Assembly (NCBI RefSeq): GCF_026410925.1
Contig: NZ_CP112972.1
Span: 1,116,001-1,180,000 of the forward strand
Length of the DNA: 64,000 nt
DNA from: Halovenus salina
GTDB lineage: Archaea > Halobacteriota > Halobacteria > Halobacteriales > Haloarculaceae
Direction: 5' to 3'
Positions 18,155-24,642 of the stretch are shown in pieces (position 1 is the stretch's first letter; each line of letters starts with the position of its first letter). Made by a program: the position numbers and the translations under genes. Below the pieces are notes generated by a model. The model saw only the letters and a list, made by a program, of their open reading frames with translations. It did no database searches and had not been told where the DNA came from.

Positions 18155-19066
18155 ATGAGCAACTCACAACATCCGCGTGCTCTCTCCGTTGAGCGGTGGG
18201 TAAGCGACTCCACCCGCCTGCTCGCAGTCGTATTGTGTCTCCCCCTGGTCGACGGCGTCTTCGTCGCGCTCGTCCTCGGCGGCGCGCTCGACAGTCTCGT
18301 CGGTATCCTCGAAGTCGGATTGCTTGTCTTCGGGGGAAGTGCGATGGTCGCTGTGGTCCTCGCCGAGATGGACGGTTCGCCCCGTAGGTCGGTGGGAACT
18401 ATCCTCGCTATTGGAGCTGTCGTCATCCCTGTTGCAGGTCTGCAGGCCGCACTGGCCCCGACCATCGAGAGCGCAATCGACATGGCCGTCTTCGAGCGCT
18501 TCGCCGCGCTGGTCATCCTCGCCGTGGCAGCGGCGACCGCGAGCGCCAAGATTGCCGAGTACCTCCCGAGCCCGGCCCTTATCATCGGGCTGGGCTTTCT
18601 CGCGACGGTTTCCCCGAGCGAGGCGACGCTGACGATTCAGGCCGACCCGACGCTGGTCGCCCGTGCAATGGCCGCGGCAAGCGTCGGCGTCGGATTCGGT
18701 GTTGCGCTGGCGGCAACGCGGCCCTGGCTGCAGGAGGTCGTCGAACTCGACCGGTTCCGCTTCGGGAGTGCGGTCGCGCTGGGCGTGCTCGCGGTCTCTA
18801 TCGCCGGCATGCTACCCTCGGACGCGCCGGTCGCGCTGCTCGTGTTGGGGATGACCGCACTGCTTGCGTTCGACCCCGCTAGAGACGCCAGCGAACAGGC
18901 CGAGCCGGCCTTTGACATCTCCCCATCCGAGGAAGAGATGGCAGACGTGGCCGGTACCGAGCCGACGCCACTCTCAGACGGTGGCGGGTCGCCTGACAGC
19001 AACGCCGAGTCGACCGAGTCGACGACTGGGCTCCGTCCGGGACAGGACCGGCCGCCCTGGTTGTAA
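18155..19066 (+). CDS. multi-pass membrane protein, DUF5794-like (haloarchaeal)
   Basis: 303 residues. After a short soluble start there are about seven hydrophobic segments between 20 and 245 (for example LLAVVLCLPLVDGVFVALVL and FAALVILAVAAATASAKIA). A Pro/Ser/Glu-rich acidic tail of about 55 residues follows. The pattern resembles the haloarchaea-specific DUF5794 family, whose function is unknown. Signature residues include PLVDGVF in the first helix, often conserved in transporters. It stands alone between guaB and a regulator pair, with no operon partner on the same strand. Confidence 0.7.
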   Translation: MSNSQHPRALSVERWVSDSTRLLAVVLCLPLVDGVFVALVLGGALDSLVGILEVGLLVFGGSAMVAVVLAEMDGSPRRSVGTILAIGAVVIPVAGLQAALAPTIESAIDMAVFERFAALVILAVAAATASAKIAEYLPSPALIIGLGFLATVSPSEATLTIQADPTLVARAMAAASVGVGFGVALAATRPWLQEVVELDRFRFGSAVALGVLAVSIAGMLPSDAPVALLVLGMTALLAFDPARDASEQAEPAFDISPSEEEMADVAGTEPTPLSDGGGSPDSNAESTESTTGLRPGQDRPPWL

Positions 19067-19149
19067 TCGTCACGAAACAGTGATTCTGCTGTCGGTCTAA
19101 ACGTACAGTATGATTGTGTCGATTCCTGGCGACGACACGTTGCCCCTGC

Positions 19150-19491
19150 TCACTCGCGCAAGACGAGCGAGGAAGCGATAGCGAGAAGACCGACAAACTG
19201 GAGAATACGGACGACGAGTCGGACGTAGTTCTGTTGTGGGAGCGTGAGAACGCGGACCTGAAGGAGGATAGTGCCGACTGTCGCGACTAGGTACGCCGCA
19301 CCAAAGAGCAAGACCATCCCGACAGACAAAAGGAGCATCTGTCGGCTCCTGTGGCGCCGGAGCGCCCGGATTGCAAGGAAGGCAATGAACAGCCCAACAA
19401 CTGCCGAACCGACGGCAAATGCGAGTGTGACGACCTCGATTGTGCGAGCAGGAAGAAACTGTGCTATCGTAGCGGCTGGTCGGTGTATCAT
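19150..19491 (-). CDS. three-helix membrane protein paired with a wHTH regulator (DUF7521-like)
   Basis: 113 residues from the ATG at 19491, which lies 2 nt after the stop of the upstream regulator. Three hydrophobic segments (about 12-40, 52-75, 85-108) are separated by a basic loop ALRRHRSRQMLLL. Pairs of a winged-helix regulator and a small three-helix membrane protein recur in haloarchaea, and this gene fits that DUF7521-like partner. A membrane-signal/regulator unit is inferred from tight coupling only. Confidence 0.68.
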   Translation of the reverse strand: MIHRPAATIAQFLPARTIEVVTLAFAVGSAVVGLFIAFLAIRALRRHRSRQMLLLSVGMVLLFGAAYLVATVGTILLQVRVLTLPQQNYVRLVVRILQFVGLLAIASSLVLRE

Positions 19492-19493
19492 GG

Positions 19494-19835
19494 TCAAAAC
19501 TTACCCCAGAGTCGTTCGAGTTCGTCGCTCATGTCTCGGTCCATCTGCTTGAGGTCCCACTTGAACTCGCCGTCGGCGAGTCGGACCTCGAAGCGGTCGA
19601 GCTGTGCCACGTAGACGGCATCGTGATGACCGTCCGACCGGAGACGGGTTTCTTCGCGGACCAACCCCGCTTTCTCGAGACGGTCAACGCGCCGGGAGAT
19701 TGTCGGGAGGGAGACATCACACTCCTCGGCGAGTTCCGTCTTCGACACCCTGTCGACGCTGGTCGCCCGCAGTATCTGTCGTGCGTGCTCGTCATCCAGC
19801 AGACTGAGGACTGTCGGTAAGTCCTCATTGCTCAC
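19494..19835 (-). CDS. winged helix-turn-helix transcriptional regulator (ArsR-like)
   Basis: 113 residues from a GTG at 19835 (MSNEDLPTVLSLLDDEHARQIL). An ATG at 19913 would add 26 residues that overlap the preceding gene and lack conservation features, so it is less likely. The wHTH core is visible: SKTELAEECDVSLPTISRRVDRLEKAGLVREE, with a wing DGHHDAVYVAQL. It ends in an acidic-basic helix (DLKQMDRDMSDELERLW). DNA-binding, probably controlling itself and the membrane protein just downstream. Confidence 0.8.
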   Translation of the reverse strand: MSNEDLPTVLSLLDDEHARQILRATSVDRVSKTELAEECDVSLPTISRRVDRLEKAGLVREETRLRSDGHHDAVYVAQLDRFEVRLADGEFKWDLKQMDRDMSDELERLWGKF

Positions 19836-19890
19836 GGTTCGGTCCCTCGTCTGTCGTGTGGCGTCCTGTTCCTGGCAACCATTCTCCCAG

Positions 19891-21135
19891 TCACCTATCA
19901 GTATCGAACACATTGGGCGTATAATGAAATAACGCAGCGGTGTCGTGTTCGGTTCCCGTGTAGTTGTATAACAGCGAGATCTGCTCGTCTCCCTCGGGGA
20001 ACTCGGCAGTGGTGAACGTCAGTTCGTCACCGGGTTCAAGAACTGCCCCCTCCGGTGGCCGGTCCAACAGCGCGTCTGCGGGCTCGATGTCGACCTGGTC
20101 GAGCGGTACCGATTCCCCTGCCTCGTGACGGACGGTGACTGCTTTTCCGCCGTCGTCGACACCCCACGTCAGGTAGGGGGTTCGGTCGGCTACGAAGTCA
20201 CTCTGAAACTCTGATTTGTCGACGCGCATCTCGACTGCAACGTAGGAACCGTCGATTTCGATGTCGACGGCCCACGCCTGCATCGCGCGCTTGATGGAGT
20301 TGTCGAGTTCCGCCTGTATTTCTCCTCGTGTCGGCGTCTCCCCGTCAGGATACTGCTGGAGGTAGATGAAGTACGCTGCATCCTCATCGAAGGTGTACGC
20401 CAGCGTGGAGTCCTCGGGCTCGAGGTTGCTGAATCCACCGCCAAAGCCTTCGAGGAGTGTCGGATACAGCCCGACCCACTCCGAGAACGCCGCGAACCGC
20501 TCGTCGTGTTCGTGATGCCGGTCGATGCGGCCCTCGCCTGCATCGACCAGTAGTTCGACGAACGCTCGCCTGTGCTCGCCGGTGCTCTGGATGACCGCAT
20601 CTTCCGAGACGGCGACCGCTCGCGGGATGTCTGCCCTGTCGAACAGTTCCCAGCCGTAGTAGGTTCCGTCGTGGTTGTAGCCGCTGTTCCGCAGTGTTTC
20701 GGTGAGGACACTTGTATCGAGGTCACCCTCGGCGACGGTCCCGAGCCTGCCCAGTCCGTGGACGTGGTCGTAGTGTTCGAAGTCGTACCCCACATAGTCG
20801 AGGGCGCTCAGGACCACCGCCGCACCGATTCTGAACGCCGCGTCGAGTTCGGCCATGCCGAGCGTCCCCGGCGTCACGGAGACCCAGTGCATATCGCCTA
20901 CCGTCACCATCGACTCCAGTTCCGAGAGAGCGTCGTCGGCAGGCATCCACCGTCTGTACGCCGGGTCTGTACCAACCTGTGTCGGCGTGTCGACACGGCC
21001 GTACCGAATCTCCGAACCCACCGGCGGGAGGAGACTCAGACAGCCAGCAGTTGCCCCGGAGACTGCCCCGGTGGTGAGTGCTGTCCCGCCCCTGAGTAGA
21101 TTCCGCCGTGTCGTCTCTAGATTGTCATCTACCAT
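19891..21135 (-). CDS. Tat-exported lipoprotein of unknown function
   Basis: 414 residues. The N-terminus has a twin-arginine motif (TRRNLLRGG) and a weakly hydrophobic stretch ending in a lipobox TAGC (Cys32), the usual haloarchaeal Tat-lipoprotein signal. The mature part has no family I recognise. It is rich in Asp, Glu and aromatic residues, with segments such as ALDYVGYDFEHYDHVHGLGRLG and YFIYLQQYPDGE, and may have a beta-rich second half (residues 290-410). It would be exported folded and anchored by lipid to the outer face of the membrane. Its stop lies upstream of the wHTH gene on the same strand. Confidence 0.72.
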   Translation of the reverse strand: MVDDNLETTRRNLLRGGTALTTGAVSGATAGCLSLLPPVGSEIRYGRVDTPTQVGTDPAYRRWMPADDALSELESMVTVGDMHWVSVTPGTLGMAELDAAFRIGAAVVLSALDYVGYDFEHYDHVHGLGRLGTVAEGDLDTSVLTETLRNSGYNHDGTYYGWELFDRADIPRAVAVSEDAVIQSTGEHRRAFVELLVDAGEGRIDRHHEHDERFAAFSEWVGLYPTLLEGFGGGFSNLEPEDSTLAYTFDEDAAYFIYLQQYPDGETPTRGEIQAELDNSIKRAMQAWAVDIEIDGSYVAVEMRVDKSEFQSDFVADRTPYLTWGVDDGGKAVTVRHEAGESVPLDQVDIEPADALLDRPPEGAVLEPGDELTFTTAEFPEGDEQISLLYNYTGTEHDTAALFHYTPNVFDTDR

Positions 21136-21282
21136 CGCTTGCCTCTTCTACAGTCACCTGTCGTTTATACTCCAGAGATACCCCGATGGCTCGTGAAAGG
21201 CAGGGTAACGTATTTATACGACAGTCTGTGAGCCGACCCCAGAACACGAAGTCTTAGGGCCCAGGAGTTCCAGCACGTCAGT

Positions 21283-21513
21283 ATGGGAACGAATCGCGTC
21301 GTCCAGGGCCGAATGGTCACGCCAAAACGCCTGGCCGAACTCATCGAAGACTCCGAGGTCATCGAGGCCGAACCGATTGCAGACGCCGACAAAGACTGCC
21401 CAGAGTGTGAAGGAGACGTGTTGAAAGTCGGCTATATGCCCTCAGCGCTGTCGTTTGTCACCGGCTGGAAGTGCCAGGACTGCGACTGGAGCGAGCGAGA
21501 GGAAGACGACTGA
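21283..21513 (+). CDS. DUF5795-like zinc-binding protein (haloarchaeal)
   Basis: 76 residues. The N-terminal helix NRVVQGRMVTPKRLAELIE precedes an acidic stretch and a zinc ribbon with CPECEGDVLKVGY and CQDCDW. This pattern matches the small haloarchaeal DUF5795 family, function unknown. The four Cys residues probably bind one zinc. It is a short single gene immediately before tRNA-Trp. Confidence 0.8.
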   Translation: MGTNRVVQGRMVTPKRLAELIEDSEVIEAEPIADADKDCPECEGDVLKVGYMPSALSFVTGWKCQDCDWSEREEDD

Positions 21514-21696
21514 TAGTGATTGTTGCGAGTCGTTACCGCCGTCGGGAAACGAGGTGCGGGTCTCACGCCGTGAAACACCGAGATTCGTGACGTGGTCACG
21601 AAAATAGCCGCACCAATCACGATGACTAATTCTGTCGGTCATCTCGTGACCAGCAATCGAAATCCCTTTACGCAGAATCATCCAACAGATGTGTGA

Positions 21697-21878
21697 GGGC
21701 TCGTGGCCTAGTCCGGGAAGGCGGCTGACTCCAGAGGCTATCGTGCCCGGTGACGATACTCCAGCTGATATACTGAGCGGCCGGCTGATCACCGCCCGCG
21801 CTGATGACCCTCTGGAGTACCGAGGCACACGACACCGGAGATATCAGCCGATCGGGGGTTCAAATCCCTCCGAGCCCA
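21697..21878 (+). tRNA. tRNA-Trp (CCA anticodon) with a 108-nt intron
   Basis: The acceptor strands GGGCTCG (21697-21703) and CGAGCCC (21871-21877) pair, with discriminator A at 21878. The anticodon stem GCTGA (21724-21728) pairs with TCAGC (21844-21848). The T arm is GGGGG/CCCTC around TTCAAAT (21854-21870). The loop CTCCAG carries anticodon CCA at 21731-21733. The intron runs 21735-21842, after position 37, as in other haloarchaeal tRNA-Trp genes. No CCA is encoded. Its removal needs the archaeal splicing endonuclease. Confidence 0.95.
21735..21842 (+). ncRNA. tRNA-Trp intron carrying a box C/D RNA that guides methylation of C34 and U39
   Basis: Box C is GTGACGA (21750-21756), box D' CTGA (21773-21776), box C' CTGATGA (21801-21807), and box D CCGA (21820-21823, a variant). 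The D guide CTCTGGAGT (21810-21818) pairs with nine bases around the anticodon, placing C34 (21731) opposite the fifth base before box D. The D' guide GCTGATAT (21764-21771) pairs with 21841-21848, placing U39 (21844) opposite the fifth base before D'. This agrees with the established haloarchaeal system in which the pre-tRNA-Trp intron guides Cm34 and Um39. Confidence 0.88.
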
Positions 21879-21947
21879 TCCGAATCTTAACCCTATCTTA
21901 TACTTTCTTAGACATTTCTATCGGAATAAACGAGCGGCTACCTGGGG

Positions 21948-22184
21948 GTGTCGGCCGTGATCGACTCGGTATCTCAGCCGGAGATACCGGAGACGGTCGT
22001 GTACAGTATCCGGAAGTGTCGGAGCGGCCGAGTACACCGACCCGACCCGGACAGCGACGAGCCACAGCCAGCGTGCCGAGCCGGTGAAGCCACGGAAGCC
22101 GAGTACGAGGAAGCACCACCCGAAGACGCCCCGGACCGGCTGTACTGTCGCTATTCGCCTTGCTTCGGGGGTGAGTGGCTGTGA
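21948..22184 (+). CDS. small Cys-containing mobile-element protein, first of a tandem paralogous pair
   Basis: 78 residues from a GTG at 21948 (a GTG at 21957 is an alternative that matches its paralogue better). Shared blocks with the next gene are PETVV, HRPDPDSDEP, PAC, EYEEAPP and a final CFGGEW. The spaced Cys residues (PAC, then C...CFG) suggest a zinc ribbon. Proteins of this kind are frequent in haloarchaeal integrative elements, but no function is established. It is the first gene after tRNA-Trp and its stop overlaps the next start by 4 nt (GTGA). Confidence 0.7.
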   Translation: MSAVIDSVSQPEIPETVVYSIRKCRSGRVHRPDPDSDEPQPACRAGEATEAEYEEAPPEDAPDRLYCRYSPCFGGEWL

Positions 22185-22408
22185 GCCAGACGCCCGAGGT
22201 CGAGGCCGACGTGCCGGAGACGATTGTGCGAAGTCGTTCCCGGTACACGAACGTCCTTCACCGCCCCGACCCAGACAGTGACGAGCCGTACCCTGCCTGT
22301 CCCGTTCGGGATTCTGAAAAAGAGTACACGGAAGCACCCGCCAAAGCCTACCTCGGTCACTACGACCTGTGCGAAAATCCGGAGTGCTTCGGGAGGGAGT
22401 GGCGATGA
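22181..22408 (+). CDS. small Cys-containing mobile-element protein, second of a tandem paralogous pair
   Basis: 75 residues from the GTG at 22181, which forms a GTGA overlap with the preceding stop. It shares PET, HRPDPDSDEP, PAC, EYTEAP and CFGREW with its neighbour, so the pair arose by tandem duplication. The probable zinc ligands are Cys in PAC and in LCENPECFG. The stop overlaps the next start by ATGA. The function is unknown; a DNA- or protein-binding accessory role in the element is a guess. Confidence 0.72.
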   Translation: MSQTPEVEADVPETIVRSRSRYTNVLHRPDPDSDEPYPACPVRDSEKEYTEAPAKAYLGHYDLCENPECFGREWR

Positions 22409-22605
22409 CGTTTCAATCATCGCTCTTTCACTACGAAGCCGATCTGTCCGCCCTCACCGACGCCGAGCGCGAAGTGTTCCAGGCCGTCGAGCAGGACGGC
22501 TTCGGCGTCCGCGAGTACGCCCGGAAGACCGGACGAAAACCGGGCACTGTCGGGAATCTGCTGGCACGAGCACGCCAGAAAGTCGGAGGTGAGGCAGGTG
22601 CGTAA
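22405..22605 (+). CDS. small helix-turn-helix protein (sigma-70 region 4-like)
   Basis: 66 residues from the ATG at 22405, overlapping the previous stop by 4 nt. The core LTDAEREVFQAVEQDGFGVREYARKTGRKPGTVGNLLARARQK reads as a helix-turn-helix of the sigma region 4 / LuxR kind, where GTVGNLLARAR is the recognition helix. It probably binds DNA and may regulate this operon. The stop lies 8 nt inside the next small ORF. Codon use is GC-rich like the host. Confidence 0.75.
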   Translation: MTFQSSLFHYEADLSALTDAEREVFQAVEQDGFGVREYARKTGRKPGTVGNLLARARQKVGGEAGA

Positions 22606-22723
22606 ATCCTTCCAGGGGTTCGTACCTGCCTCGACCCTCTACGACGTTGAAGCGAGCGAGCGCGTCGAGGTCGACTGGCCGACCACCCGCGTTGGAACGG
22701 AGGGGTCACCATGCAGACCGTGA
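22598..22723 (+). CDS. 41-codon ORF bridging two overlapping genes
   Basis: It begins with GTG at 22598 inside the end of the HTH gene and ends with TGA at 22721-22723 inside the start of the 537-residue gene. The product begins MRKSFQGFVPASTLYDVEA, is fairly acidic and is not Arg-rich like a shadow frame. The chain of overlapping starts and stops continues across it, which favours translation. There is no known domain; it could also be a mere translational bridge. Confidence 0.42.
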   Translation: MRKSFQGFVPASTLYDVEASERVEVDWPTTRVGTEGSPCRP

Positions 22724-24324
22724 CGCTCGCATCTCACGAGTTCCACGCGAACTTACTTTATAATTCCGACGGGTTAGCTCCGTTTTTCGCGTGTGACTCT
22801 GAGGTAAAAGACGCCGAAGGCTCGAAGGCTACCACGTTCACGCACGACGGCGAACAGTGGCGTGCGCGCCTCTCGTACCAGTCTTCGAACATCCAGCACC
22901 CCGGCAGTCGGACGCCACAGGGAACGGAGTGGCGGATTCAACAGATGCGCGAGTACCGTATCCGAATCTACCGAGACCCGGCCGAAGACCCGGACGGACA
23001 GCAAGATTTCACGGCCCACATCGCCCCTCGGTGGGAAGGGATGAAAGGCGAGCGAAGCGACGGCTCGACCGTCGAGATTCCTGTGCCTGACGGCTTTGGG
23101 GAAGGCGTCAACGTCCGAGTGAAGGGCTCGAATATCGAGTTCTCCCGGTACGTCGACCTGCTCCGGCTCGCCTGTACCTGCCTGGGTATCAACGGCCGAT
23201 ACTTCGAGGAACCCCACGAGTTCAGCAACATTCAGGACGCCGAGCGGTACGCGCGAGTTCGGGAAGATGCGAGCGGTCCGGTCCACGCGAGGGATGGACC
23301 TATCGCCTCGATGGGTCACCTCCTAGAGCACGACCGCCAGGGGTATCGGAAAGTCGTGCAGAATGACGACGACATTCACGGTCAGAATCTACCGGGTTAC
23401 TACCACACGGTGACGCTCGACGAACGACGAATCCGCGAAGCCTTCCCGGACCACCGGCTGCCGAAAGAGGTCAAACACTACTACTCGAACGAAGCGAAGA
23501 ACCTTCCGGATGACCACCCACTCGCCCACCCGAAGATTGGGGCGAGTCTTCAAGTGTCGCTGCTCGATGACGACGAGACAGTATACTGGCGTGAGTTAGA
23601 CCGTCTCCGTCGGGAGTTGGACCAGACGGTGCTGTCTGTCCTTGCCGACGCCGGGCTCGACGTTGCCCCGTCGGGTGGGAACGGTCCCTTTGTCGAAGAA
23701 CCGTACTTCACGCCGGAGATAGACCATTCCGGCCCGGACCCGGTCTCGCTGGATTTGACGCGCGTTCGTCAAAGCCAGGAGAGTGTCGTCATCCGACAGG
23801 TGGCCGACGGGCTCGCCCCGACGCAGTGGGAAGCCCTGGAGACGCTCGTCACCGACGGTGGCGACGTGTCCCCGGAGAAGATAGCCGACGAGCACGGCCG
23901 CCACACGGAGAGCGTGAGACGTGCGCTCAGGGAGATGGAAGACCTTGTGCATCGGGAGTATGCCGAAGTGTCCCTTCGCTCGGAGTACATCGCGGAATTG
24001 GTTCACGACGCCGTGAGCGAAGCGAGAGAGGCGACACAGCGAGCTACGGAGACCGTCGGGAAGGCGCTCGAAGCCGCCGAGCGCGGGATGGACGAAACGA
24101 TGAGTAGCTTCATCGCGTGGGCGGCTCGTCACGGCGTCGACGTGAACGACGCCCAGGACGCGCGTATGCGCCTGCGATTTGACGACGTGGCCGACGCCAA
24201 GCGGGCGATTCGTGAAGGCTTCCGCGTGTGGACGGAGGCAGGGATGCCCGAAGAACGCTACCGCATGGCACAGGTTCAGTTTGCCGACGGCTCGCTCGGA
24301 GACGCCTGGCACTGGTTACGGTAG
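22711..24324 (+). CDS. 537-residue mobile-element protein with C-terminal MarR-like HTH and coiled coil (DUF7845-like)
   Basis: The first 340 residues are beta-rich and lack a recognised fold (QTVTLASHEFHANLLYNSDG, YRIRIYRDPAEDPDG). A winged HTH follows near 360-430 (PTQWEALETLVTDGGDVSPEKIADEHGRHTESVRRALREMEDLV), then an Ala/Glu-rich coiled coil (about 435-475) and a C-terminal helical part. Haloarchaeal homologues are annotated as MarR-like or DUF7845 proteins and occur in integrated elements; this is from memory and needs a search. It is the last and largest gene of the overlapping operon after tRNA-Trp and ends 9 nt before a strong double hairpin. It may be the element's replication or maintenance protein, unproven. 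Confidence 0.68.
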   Translation: MQTVTLASHEFHANLLYNSDGLAPFFACDSEVKDAEGSKATTFTHDGEQWRARLSYQSSNIQHPGSRTPQGTEWRIQQMREYRIRIYRDPAEDPDGQQDFTAHIAPRWEGMKGERSDGSTVEIPVPDGFGEGVNVRVKGSNIEFSRYVDLLRLACTCLGINGRYFEEPHEFSNIQDAERYARVREDASGPVHARDGPIASMGHLLEHDRQGYRKVVQNDDDIHGQNLPGYYHTVTLDERRIREAFPDHRLPKEVKHYYSNEAKNLPDDHPLAHPKIGASLQVSLLDDDETVYWRELDRLRRELDQTVLSVLADAGLDVAPSGGNGPFVEEPYFTPEIDHSGPDPVSLDLTRVRQSQESVVIRQVADGLAPTQWEALETLVTDGGDVSPEKIADEHGRHTESVRRALREMEDLVHREYAEVSLRSEYIAELVHDAVSEAREATQRATETVGKALEAAERGMDETMSSFIAWAARHGVDVNDAQDARMRLRFDDVADAKRAIREGFRVWTEAGMPEERYRMAQVQFADGSLGDAWHWLR

Positions 24325-24333
24325 AATCGACTT

Positions 24334-24386
24334 CCCGCCTGCCGGGAGTGTCCCGGCAGGTGGGTAGTGGCTACACTACTTTTCTT
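24334..24386 (+). terminator. double-hairpin transcription terminator with T-rich tail
   Basis: The arms CCCGCCTGCCGGGA (24334-24347) and TCCCGGCAGGTGGG (24351-24364) pair over 14 bp (one G-T pair) around a GTG loop. A second hairpin GTAGTG-GCTA-CACTAC (24364-24379) follows, then TTTTCTT. It lies 10 nt after the stop of the 537-residue gene and separates the GC-rich operon from the AT-rich SIR2 gene. Confidence 0.72.
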
Positions 24387-24642
24387 GTACTCTAATACAA
24401 ACTTAGTTGTTCCAAACGACCGAATCAGAGCTGTGTAGTGAAATCTGAGTTGCCCTTGTTGCTCCGGCCGTCGGCTCGATCCGGGCGGCTGGCGTCGAGC
24501 ACGACCGGACGAATCCAACCCCAGGGGTTTGATTCTCCGTTAGAGGTGTGGCTAAGGCCACATCACTAAAACACACTGCAACCGATTTACAATGAACTGA
24601 TTCGGAATAGATTGTTAAACCCTCCGTGAGACAGTACATTCA
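24387..24642 (+). promoter_or_regulatory. upstream region and promoter of the SIR2 gene
   Basis: The 256-bp spacer moves from mixed to AT-rich sequence. TTGTTAAAC at 24612-24620 lies about 27 nt before the ATG at 24643, the TATA position for a leaderless archaeal transcript. No ORF with coding character and no copy of the tRNA-Trp 3' end was found in it. A short inverted pair (GTGTGGCTAAGGCCACATCAC, around 24547-24567) is the only visible symmetry. Confidence 0.45.

Noticed and set aside
24460..24560. Possible second copy of the tRNA-Trp 3' end (att site) near the terminator
   Set aside because: The sequence CCCCAGGGGTTTGATTC has only weak resemblance to the GGGGGTTCAAATCCC of tRNA-Trp; no run long enough to be an attachment repeat.
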